A DNA stretch of 39,990 bases from an uncultured Eubacterium sp. (lineage in GTDB: Bacteria > Bacillota > Clostridia > Oscillospirales > Acutalibacteraceae): NCBI GenBank assembly GCA_900539325.1, contig UQCC01000014.1, positions 1-39,990 of the forward strand, read 5' to 3'. The first letter of the stretch is position 1; each line of letters opens with the position of its first letter. Under the pieces are notes generated by a model. That model did not search any database. It had not been told where the DNA came from and saw nothing but the letters and a program-made list of their open reading frames with translations. The translations under genes and the position numbers were made by a program. This document shows positions 22,863 through 30,139 of this stretch, piece by piece.

Positions 22863-24947
22863 ATGAAAAACATTTTATTTTATAAGAAAAAAGCAAAGGC
22901 TTGGGAAGAGGCACTTCCTGTCGGCAACGGCAGAATAGGTGCAATGGTGTTTGGCAACCTAAAAACAGAAAGAATTGCCCTCAACGAGGACAGCCTGTGG
23001 TCGGGTTATCCAAAGGATTTGAACAAAAAGGATGCCGGCAAATACCTTGAGCCGCTCAGAAAAGCCATTTTATCGGGCGACCGCAAAACCGCAAAAGAAA
23101 TTGCGAACAGAGATTTTCACGGTCACTGGAGCGAGGCTTATCTTCCGTTCGGCGACCTTAACATCGAATATTCAAAATCAACAAAAAAAGGATACGAGCG
23201 TACGCTCGACCTTGAAAAGGGCTTGTCAATCACAAAAAGCGACTTGCTCACTCAAACAGTTTTTGTAAGTTGTCCGTCACAGCTTTTGGTGGTTAATGTC
23301 AAGGCAAACGAACCGATAAGTGCAAGGGTTCAGCTTTTCAGCAAGCTTCACCATAAGTGTTATACGGATGAGGATATGCTTGTTATCGAGGGCAAAGCTC
23401 CCGAAATTTGTATGCCGCCTTACTACAACACCGGCAATGTGTTTGACTACGGCGAGGGCGGAATGAGTTTTGCGGGAGCTGTCAAGGTGATTGGCACGGC
23501 AAGATTTGACGATGACGCAATAGTGATTACAAACCAAACGGAATTCACTCTTTTGGTGTCGCTTGCAACAAATTTTGTTGATTTCAAATCAATGCCGGAG
23601 GGTGACCCACTTGAAAAGGCAAAGGAATATTTTGTAAATATCCGACCTTACGGTGAACTTTTGCGTGAACACACAGACGATTTTTCCGCACTGTTTAGCA
23701 GAGTTGATGTTGATTTTGGCAGTGAGAGAGCAGATGTTCCGACCGACAAGAGATTGAAGCAGTTCAAAAAAGGTGCGGATGACAACAATCTTATTGCACT
23801 TCTTTTCCAATACGGCAGATACCTCACCATTTGCTGTTCTCGTTCCGGCACACAGGCAATGACGCTTCAGGGTATATTCAATCCTCATTTGCGTGCTCCG
23901 TGGTCATCAAGCTACACCACCAACATCAACACCGAAATGAATTACTGGTGCACGGACATTTGCAACCTTTCGGAATGTTTTGACCCGTTCTTTGAACAAG
24001 TCAAAAAAATGTGCATAAACGGCGAAGTTACCGCAAAAGATTATTATAACTGCGGCGGTTCCGTTGCTCACCACAACAGCGACATCTGGGGTGCAAGCTA
24101 TCCTGCCGGCGACCCAATCGGCAAAACAGACGCAGAAAGCTACGCTTATTGGCAAAGTTCGCTTCCGTGGATGCTCAACGAAGTTTTTGAGCACTACCGT
24201 TACACAAAAGACGAGCTTTTGTTTGAAGAAATGAAGCCGTATTTTGAAAAGGTGCTCAATTTTTACAAAAATTATCTCTTTGAATTTGAGGGCAATTTGG
24301 TTACCTGTCCGTCAAGTTCACCCGAAAATACTTTCAACGACAACGGTCAGCGTGGCTGTTTGACATATATGCCGACAATGGACATCGGTATTCTTCAGGA
24401 ATTCTTCCAAAACTGCAAGGAATTCGGTTTTGACACTCCTGAAATTCCAAATATCCCTATCGGTTCTGACGGCAGAATCAACGAATGGGCAAAGGAATAT
24501 GACGAAACAGAAGTCACTCACCGCCATGTGAGCCACCTTTACTGCGTTTATCCGTCGGCTGTTGAACAGCCAAACGAAGTCAGAGAGGCTGCTAAAAAAT
24601 CACTTTTGAAGCGTGGTTTTGACGGCACAGGCTGGGCACTCGGCTGGAAAGTTTGCCTTTGGGCAAGACTTGACGAAGCTGAAAACGCATTGAAGCTCAT
24701 CAAGAATCAACTCCGTCCAATCAATCCGAGAGGCTTGAAGCGTCCGGGCGGCGGAAGCTATCCAAATATGTTTGACGCTCACCCACCGTTCCAAATTGAC
24801 GGCAACTTCGGCGTTGCGGCAGGTATTGCGGAAATGCTTGTGAGAGGTGCAATTCCAAAGGAATGGTCGGGCTATGCAAAAGGTATCAAGTGCAAGGACG
24901 GCACAGAACTTAACATTAAGTTTAACAAAGGCGAGATTTATGAATAA
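22863..24947 (+). CDS. GH95-family alpha-L-fucosidase, cytoplasmic
   Basis: This 694-residue glycoside hydrolase would remove alpha-1,2-linked L-fucose (or in some relatives L-galactose) from glycans. N-terminal NGRIGAMVFGN and ALNEDSLWSG are family signatures. Active-site residues by family motif are Asn354 and Asn356 in TNINTEMNYW, Glu488 in SSSPENTF and Asp646 in FQIDGNFG. There is no signal peptide, so the substrate must be imported oligosaccharides. The frame opens at 22806, but GAGGTAACCGCT supports the ATG at 22863. The protein is somewhat shorter than the usual 750-800 residues, the C-terminal beta domain being reduced. Its last 8 bp overlap the asparaginase-family gene, so the two are coupled. 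Confidence 0.88.
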   Translation: MKNILFYKKKAKAWEEALPVGNGRIGAMVFGNLKTERIALNEDSLWSGYPKDLNKKDAGKYLEPLRKAILSGDRKTAKEIANRDFHGHWSEAYLPFGDLNIEYSKSTKKGYERTLDLEKGLSITKSDLLTQTVFVSCPSQLLVVNVKANEPISARVQLFSKLHHKCYTDEDMLVIEGKAPEICMPPYYNTGNVFDYGEGGMSFAGAVKVIGTARFDDDAIVITNQTEFTLLVSLATNFVDFKSMPEGDPLEKAKEYFVNIRPYGELLREHTDDFSALFSRVDVDFGSERADVPTDKRLKQFKKGADDNNLIALLFQYGRYLTICCSRSGTQAMTLQGIFNPHLRAPWSSSYTTNINTEMNYWCTDICNLSECFDPFFEQVKKMCINGEVTAKDYYNCGGSVAHHNSDIWGASYPAGDPIGKTDAESYAYWQSSLPWMLNEVFEHYRYTKDELLFEEMKPYFEKVLNFYKNYLFEFEGNLVTCPSSSPENTFNDNGQRGCLTYMPTMDIGILQEFFQNCKEFGFDTPEIPNIPIGSDGRINEWAKEYDETEVTHRHVSHLYCVYPSAVEQPNEVREAAKKSLLKRGFDGTGWALGWKVCLWARLDEAENALKLIKNQLRPINPRGLKRPGGGSYPNMFDAHPPFQIDGNFGVAAGIAEMLVRGAIPKEWSGYAKGIKCKDGTELNIKFNKGEIYE

Positions 24948-25725
24948 AATTCTTGTAATCGGCTTGGGCGGAACTATCGGGAGTGTTGCAGGCGAGAGCA
25001 TTTCGCTTGATGATAACTGCCTGAAAATTCTAAGCGTTACGGAACACAAAAATGTGTTATTTGAAGGCATTTCTCCGTTCAAGGTGCTCAGCGAAAATAT
25101 GGCAAAGGAACTTTGGCAGAAACTCATTGACTGCCTTGACGAAGTCGATTTTTCAAAATACAAGGGCGTAATCATTCTCCACGGGAGCGACACTCTTGCG
25201 TTTACATCGGCTATTATTGCCAATGCGTTTGCCGACAAAAACATTGTCCTTGTTGCCTCTGACAAGCCTGTTGAAAATCCGCTGAGCAACGCAAAGGCTA
25301 ATTTTGATGCCGCCGTTGCTCATCTGTTGAACGACAAAAGCGGAGTGTATGTTTCGTATAACGGAATAAAAAGGGCAAACTGCATCACAAGTGCCGACAT
25401 CAATGACGAGTTCAGAGCTATTTCTCACTTCCCTGCTCCGACAGGCAAGAAAAAAATCAGCAACAAAAATGTGCTGATAATAAAGCCGTATGTTTCAATG
25501 GATTTCGGTGCTTACAATCTTGATGATGTTGATGAGGTGCTTATTGAAATGTATCACTCGGCAACCGTGCCCGACAGTGCAAAGAAATTTGTAAAATCGC
25601 TCAACATTCCATATCATTTTGTAACCCACAAAATGAGTGCCGACTACGAAACCGCACAGGATATTGAAAACATCATCTTCGGCACAACGATTGAAAATGC
25701 GTATGCAATGAGCATACTTGAATAA
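24940..25725 (+). CDS. Asparaginase/glutaminase-family protein, short form
   Basis: This 261-residue protein shows the asparaginase N-terminal fold: GLGGTIGSVAGE with the nucleophile-type Thr12, and ILHGSDTLAFTSAI with Ser-Asp-Thr in place of the canonical Gly-Thr-Asp. The usual length is about 320-330, so the C-terminal domain is compact (it retains VLIEMYHSATVP). ATGAATAA at 24940 overlaps the fucosidase stop codon, and the AAGGCGAG stretch inside the fucosidase end acts as ribosome binding site. The enzyme would deamidate asparagine, glutamine or a related amide in the cytoplasm. Coupling with a fucosidase is odd and may reflect use of glycoamino acids, an inference. Confidence 0.75.
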   Translation: MNKILVIGLGGTIGSVAGESISLDDNCLKILSVTEHKNVLFEGISPFKVLSENMAKELWQKLIDCLDEVDFSKYKGVIILHGSDTLAFTSAIIANAFADKNIVLVASDKPVENPLSNAKANFDAAVAHLLNDKSGVYVSYNGIKRANCITSADINDEFRAISHFPAPTGKKKISNKNVLIIKPYVSMDFGAYNLDDVDEVLIEMYHSATVPDSAKKFVKSLNIPYHFVTHKMSADYETAQDIENIIFGTTIENAYAMSILE

Positions 25726-25744
25726 TTGACTGACATTTAAGCAA

Positions 25745-25785
25745 AAAAGAACCGTTTCACCTTTTACAGTGAAGCGGTCCTTTTT
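25745..25785. terminator. Bidirectional terminator
   Basis: An imperfect stem (AAAGAACCG/GCGGTCC and TTTCAC/GTGAA) between convergent genes with AAAAAA at the left and TTTTTAT at the right. Confidence 0.75.
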
Positions 25786-25822
25786 ATATATTGTATGGAG
25801 AAAAATGAAAAATTCAAATTAT

Positions 25823-26227
25823 TTATGCAACATCAATATATGATACTTCCTCGCTGTACTCATCGCTCAAAGCAAGGTGAATATCAACGCCGATGTTGTT
25901 TGAAAGGTTTTTTAATATATCAATGAAGTCGTCAATGTTAGAATTTTTACAAAAATCGTCACAATTTGTTGCATCAACAAAAATATCGGTTATATCATAA
26001 TTTCCGGCACAGATTCCGGCAAAGAAGCCGTACAACTGCCATGCAGATGTTATATCATACTGCTTCAAATCAACATGTCTGACCGACAAAGGAAGAATTT
26101 TTGAAGTTTTACTTCCGTATTCGGCAAACACAACATTGCCCTTGCTTTGCTGGGCTGTGTAAATTGCGGTTTCGGTCAACATTCTTGTTTTTCCTGTTCC
26201 TTTTTGTCCTGAAATGTAATCTAACAT
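25823..26227 (-). CDS. Small P-loop ATP-binding protein, 134 aa
   Basis: The protein has a Walker A motif (SGQKGTGKTR) directly after the start and a Walker B-like IFVDAT around residue 88, with little else; a third of a normal NTPase. It has no membrane segment. A first ATG lies at 26233, but AAAGGA is too close to it, so the ATG at 26227 (MLDYISG) is preferred. The family is not recognised by name; similar small P-loop proteins occur in Clostridia. It is a stand-alone gene, convergent with the asparaginase gene. Function unknown. Confidence 0.65.
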   Translation of the reverse strand: MLDYISGQKGTGKTRMLTETAIYTAQQSKGNVVFAEYGSKTSKILPLSVRHVDLKQYDITSAWQLYGFFAGICAGNYDITDIFVDATNCDDFCKNSNIDDFIDILKNLSNNIGVDIHLALSDEYSEEVSYIDVA

Positions 26228-26397
26228 ATTCATTTTCCTTTCTGCATTTTGCTTGTTTTGTAAGGTTCGTTCCTAACCTTTGACTTTATAATACCCGCAA
26301 AATACGAATTGACAAAGAACAAATTTTAAATCTACTGTAAAAAGAATATTAATTGACTGTTACGAAATAATCGTTTTGCACAGTCGCAAAAAACACA

Positions 26398-26433
26398 ACA
26401 GCTCCCCTAAATGCCGAAACAAGGGAAGCTATT
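26398..26433 (-). terminator. Terminator of the nusA-infB-ribF operon
   Basis: Imperfect arms (AATAGCTTCCCTT and AGGGGAGCTGTT on the minus strand) followed by GTGTTTTTTG, shortly after the HAD gene. It is the only good terminator after the long translation operon. Confidence 0.7.
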
Positions 26434-26439
26434 GTAATT

Positions 26440-27102
26440 CTATACATATTTTAAAACATCAATAATATCGTTAATCACAGGTACATCGGGACGCAAATCC
26501 TTATCCTTGAACCAACCGAAATTCATACGGATTGCCCTCATACCTGCCGAAAGTGCACCCTGAATATCGTTTATCGGGTGATCGCCGACATAAACACATT
26601 CGCTCGGTTCAACGCCCAAACGCTGTGCCGTAATCTCAAAAAGTCGTGGGTCGGGCTTGTGCACGCCCTCATCACCGCTTACAACCACAATATCGCACAA
26701 CGGACGAAGTCCGCTCATATCCATTTTGTGATTTTGTAGAATTGACGGTCCGTTTGTAATCACTCCCGTAAGGTAACCCCTTGCACGAAGTCCCATCAAA
26801 AGCGGCACGGAATTTTCAAATATAACATTGTAATCACCGAAATTGACATCATAGTGATTTGCAAGAACAGTCGGGTCGGGAGCGTTTTCCCATCCCCACA
26901 TTTTTATAAGTTCGGTACACCATTCAACACGGTTAACATAACCGCCGTTGCCTGTGTCTTCCATATCCTTTTTGCGTTTTTCTCTTTCTTCTGCCGACAA
27001 ATCGGGCAAAAATTCATCAAGAAAAGCGTAAGCATATTTTTCAAAAGCCTTTGTTCTGTCCTGCAAAGTTTCGTCAAAATCAAATAATACTGCTTTTGTC
27101 AT
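26440..27102 (-). CDS. HAD-superfamily phosphatase
   Basis: This 220-residue hydrolase has the four HAD motifs: DFDETL (nucleophile Asp and acid Asp) near residue 8, VITNG, the Lys in HKPDPRLFEI, and VGDHPINDIQGA. The helical cap between motifs 1 and 2 marks subfamily IA (phosphoglycolate phosphatase/YjjG type). The substrate is unknown; a cleaner of nucleotide or sugar phosphates is typical. The ATG at 27102 lies 23 bp inside the ribF gene, and an earlier in-frame start at 27132 is less likely. It is the last gene of the operon, which raises the possibility that it acts on a flavin or riboflavin-pathway phosphate. Confidence 0.88.
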   Translation of the reverse strand: MTKAVLFDFDETLQDRTKAFEKYAYAFLDEFLPDLSAEEREKRKKDMEDTGNGGYVNRVEWCTELIKMWGWENAPDPTVLANHYDVNFGDYNVIFENSVPLLMGLRARGYLTGVITNGPSILQNHKMDMSGLRPLCDIVVVSGDEGVHKPDPRLFEITAQRLGVEPSECVYVGDHPINDIQGALSAGMRAIRMNFGWFKDKDLRPDVPVINDIIDVLKYV

Positions 27103-27901
27103 AATCAAGTTGTTTTTTGAGTTCTTCAACATTTTTGAAGATTTTTTCCTCTCGTTTGTAATCGATAAGTTCCACCCTTATGGTTTTGCCGTAAAGGTCA
27201 CCGCTGAAATCGAAAATATGCGTTTCGCAAAGCGGCTTGTCAACCCTCCAAGTTGGGCGAATTCCGATGTTTGTAAAGGACTTGTACTCCCTGCCGTCAA
27301 CAAAAGTTCTGCTTTCGTACACGCCGTACTTAGGCACAACAAGTCCGTCGGGCAGATGTTGATTAATGGTTGGAAATCCGATTGTTCTGCCCCTTTGGTC
27401 ACCGCCGATAACCTCATTTTCAAATGTAAAGTTATAGCCAAGCATCTCATTTGCGTCTTTAATCTCGCCGTGTTTTACGCATTCTCTGATTCTCGTTGAG
27501 CTAATCGGCAAATCCTTGTAGTCAAGGTGCTCCAAAATACGCACCCAAACATCTTTTGCCTCAAGATACTTTCTCATATCCATAGCACTCCAAGAAGCGT
27601 TTTTGCCGAATTTAAAATTAAATCCGCACAAAACAATTCCTGCGTGAAATCTGCCTATCAAAATGTCGTCAATAAATTTCTCACCGCTCAAATTCTTTAT
27701 ATCATCAAAAGACGCAAAAACGGCATTTGGATAACGCTTTTCAAAAATACTTTTTTGAAGAAGTGAAAATTTGTTGTTTACGCAGAAAATAATAACCTTT
27801 TGCGCACCCGTGGTGACGGTTTGATGTGCACGGTGCATACCGTCAAAATCACCGAGTGCAACCGCAATTCTCTGTTTTTCGTTTTTATTTGTACTCATCA
27901 T
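27080..27901 (-). CDS. ribF: Bifunctional riboflavin kinase/FAD synthetase
   Basis: This 273-residue enzyme converts riboflavin to FMN and FMN to FAD. N-terminal adenylyltransferase signatures are LGDFDGMHRAH and the ISSTRIR motif; the C-terminal kinase carries RGRTIGFPTIN and the later FTNIGIRPTW. Its start ATG overlaps the truB stop codon by 4 bp (ATGA), and its end overlaps the HAD gene by 23 bp. The position behind truB in the infB operon is the common order in Firmicutes. Confidence 0.93.
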   Translation of the reverse strand: MMSTNKNEKQRIAVALGDFDGMHRAHQTVTTGAQKVIIFCVNNKFSLLQKSIFEKRYPNAVFASFDDIKNLSGEKFIDDILIGRFHAGIVLCGFNFKFGKNASWSAMDMRKYLEAKDVWVRILEHLDYKDLPISSTRIRECVKHGEIKDANEMLGYNFTFENEVIGGDQRGRTIGFPTINQHLPDGLVVPKYGVYESRTFVDGREYKSFTNIGIRPTWRVDKPLCETHIFDFSGDLYGKTIRVELIDYKREEKIFKNVEELKKQLDYDKSSII

Positions 27902-28797
27902 TCTCTAACGGACAAAACCCGAAGAACCTTTAGTTCCTCACCCTGTCTTTGTCCCAATCCTAAAAATTCGTTTTTATCACTGTAAACCGCACATATTTCA
28001 TCAGGCATAATATTCTTTTGCACTCGGTTAATATCAAGTGCTCCGCCGTTGAAAAATCTTGTAGACTGTGCAGGAGATACTCTCACCTTTTTGTAACAAT
28101 CAAACATTCTTTCAATGTCGATAAGGACATCATCGAAGCCTTTGCCACTGTCCTTACGCTCCTGAAGTTCTGCCAAAGTTACGCAATCCGACAAATCAAA
28201 GCCCATTGCCTTTGTACGCACAAGTTCTGTCATAACCGCTCCGCAACCGAGTTTTTTGCCTATATCGTCAATGAGCGAGCGGATATATGTGCCCTTACTG
28301 CAAAGGACATCAATTTGATAGGTGTGCTCGGTTTCGTCAAAAGCAACCAATTCAAGTTCCTTGATTTCAACCCTGCACGCTTCACGCTCCACGGTTTTGC
28401 CCTCTCTTGCAAGGTCATAAAGACGCACTCCGTCCACGCTTTTAGCACTGAACATAGGCGGAATTTGATCGATAACACCGACAAAATCACGCATAGCGTT
28501 TTTGACATCTTCAACCGAAACCACAACCTCGCTTTGCGAAGTCACCTCACCCGTAATATCCAAGGTGTCCGTTGTCATACCGAGTTTAAAGGTTGCACGG
28601 TAACCTTTGTCGCTGTCGGGCAAAAAATTCAAAAACCTTGTTGCTCCGCCAAACATCACAGGCAAAACACCTGTTGCCATCGGGTCAAGAGTACCGGTAT
28701 GGCCCGCCTTCTTTTCGCCTGTTATGCCTCGAAGTTTTGCCACAACACCAAAAGAGGTTATGTCTTTTTCTTTGTTTACACAAATTATTCCCGTCAT
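27898..28797 (-). CDS. truB: tRNA pseudouridine-55 synthase
   Basis: This 299-residue enzyme makes the conserved pseudouridine 55 in the T loop of tRNAs. The catalytic Asp38 is in GHTGTLDPMATGVL, with YDLAREG and CSKGTYIRSL matching further TruB motifs. A small PUA-like C-terminal stretch is present. It overlaps nrnA upstream and ribF downstream by 4 bp each, so the three genes form a translationally coupled chain. Confidence 0.95.
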   Translation of the reverse strand: MTGIICVNKEKDITSFGVVAKLRGITGEKKAGHTGTLDPMATGVLPVMFGGATRFLNFLPDSDKGYRATFKLGMTTDTLDITGEVTSQSEVVVSVEDVKNAMRDFVGVIDQIPPMFSAKSVDGVRLYDLAREGKTVEREACRVEIKELELVAFDETEHTYQIDVLCSKGTYIRSLIDDIGKKLGCGAVMTELVRTKAMGFDLSDCVTLAELQERKDSGKGFDDVLIDIERMFDCYKKVRVSPAQSTRFFNGGALDINRVQKNIMPDEICAVYSDKNEFLGLGQRQGEELKVLRVLSVRE

Positions 28798-29744
28798 ATG
28801 TGCAATAATTCCTTTGATTTTTCAACAAGCCTTTTTGTTGCGGTTTTAACATCGCAATCAAATCTGCAAGCCGCTGCCTGCTTGTGACCTCCGCCACCGA
28901 AAGCCGCCGCAAGTTCTGCCGCATTTACGCTCTCGTATGTTCTGATTGAGCATTTGCAGGTGCCGTCTGCTTTTTCACGGATAGTTAAACCGATTTCCAC
29001 GCCCTCGATTTGACGGGTGAGCGGAGGCAACGCTTCCGTGTCAAGCTCTGTGGTGCCTGTCTTTTTGTACATCTCGTTTGTTACGGTAAGAATGCACACT
29101 CTTTCATCAAGGAAAAACTGCATACCCTCAATGGCAAGACGCTCCAAAGCGGCAAATTTTTTCGTCTTTGTTTCAAACATAACACGGTTGATATAGCCGT
29201 TATCCGCACCGAGGTCAATAAGTTCTGCCGCAGAACGGTATGTGTTTGATGTTGCCGACGAATACTTAAAGCAACCTGTGTCTGTTGTTATACCTGTATA
29301 CAGGCAATCAGCCATATTTTTGTCAATATCAACGCCGAGTGCTTTAATAACTTTAAGTATAATTTCGCAGTTTGCCGCCGCATCTGCATTAAGCAACAAA
29401 TACTTTGCGTAATTTGTGTTTGTGCCGTGGTGGTCTATGCACAAATCCACTTTTCCGCCATAGGTGTTCTGAAGTCCGCCGAGAAGGTTTTCCGTAGCAA
29501 CATCAACGGCAATAATATACTTTTCGTTAAACTCCTGAACCTCTATGTCGTTATAAAGATATTCATATTTTGTCGGAATAGGATCATCACAAATAAGTTT
29601 TGCCTTTTTGCCCATTTTTTGCAAAGCACGAAGCAGTGCGTATCCGCTTCCCAAGGTATCACCGTCAGGATGAGCGTGGCAGAGAATTGTAAAGCAATCC
29701 TCTTTTTTGAGCAAACCTGCACACTTTTCAACATTAATCTTCAT
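28794..29744 (-). CDS. nrnA: DHH-family nanoRNase/pAp phosphatase
   Basis: This 316-residue enzyme degrades very short RNAs and 3'-phosphoadenosine 5'-phosphate. Metal sites are HAHPDGDTLGSG, IDHHGTN (DHH motif) and, after the linker, the DHHA1 substrate motif FGGGGHKQAAA. It overlaps rbfA by 11 bp and truB by 4 bp in the same order as in many Firmicutes. Confidence 0.93.
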   Translation of the reverse strand: MKINVEKCAGLLKKEDCFTILCHAHPDGDTLGSGYALLRALQKMGKKAKLICDDPIPTKYEYLYNDIEVQEFNEKYIIAVDVATENLLGGLQNTYGGKVDLCIDHHGTNTNYAKYLLLNADAAANCEIILKVIKALGVDIDKNMADCLYTGITTDTGCFKYSSATSNTYRSAAELIDLGADNGYINRVMFETKTKKFAALERLAIEGMQFFLDERVCILTVTNEMYKKTGTTELDTEALPPLTRQIEGVEIGLTIREKADGTCKCSIRTYESVNAAELAAAFGGGGHKQAAACRFDCDVKTATKRLVEKSKELLHI

Positions 29745-30087
29745 CTTTAGCTTCTATACCCTTTAGCTTATCAAAAAGCTCCATTCCTTTTTCGATAGAA
29801 TCATCCGCAACAAAGCGAAGCTCAGGTGTTTTGCGAAGGTGAAGCGATGAGCCGAGACGACCGCGAATAAATCCCTGTGCCGCCTTTAAGCCTTTAACCG
29901 CTTCTTTAGCCTTTTCTACGCCCTCAAGAGCACTGATGTACACCTTTGCATAGCTTAAATCGTTGCTGACATCTACCTTAACAACCGTGAGCATACCGCT
30001 TACTCTCGGGTCTTTGACCTCACGGAGAATAGCAATAAGCTCTCTTTTTATATCTTCTGTAATTCTGTCTATTCTGTATCCTGCCAT
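29734..30087 (-). CDS. rbfA: Ribosome-binding factor A
   Basis: This 117-residue KH-type protein helps 30S ribosome maturation and 16S rRNA 5' processing. MAGYRIDRITEDIKREL and VKDPRVSGMLTVVKVDVS are conserved starts, and the LRKTPELRFVADDSIEKG end is complete. A GGGAGG site lies 6 bp before the ATG. A hairpin separates it from infB. Confidence 0.95.
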   Translation of the reverse strand: MAGYRIDRITEDIKRELIAILREVKDPRVSGMLTVVKVDVSNDLSYAKVYISALEGVEKAKEAVKGLKAAQGFIRGRLGSSLHLRKTPELRFVADDSIEKGMELFDKLKGIEAKDED

Positions 30088-30100
30088 AAATCCTCCCTAC

Positions 30101-30138
30101 GACTGTTAAGAAAGCTTTATTTGGCTTTGTCAACAGTC
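30101..30138 (-). other. Hairpin between infB and rbfA
   Basis: GACTGTT pairs with AACAGTC, and AAAGC with GCTTT further inside. No T tract follows on the minus strand, so it is probably a processing or stability element rather than a terminator. Confidence 0.5.
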
Positions 30139-30139
30139 T

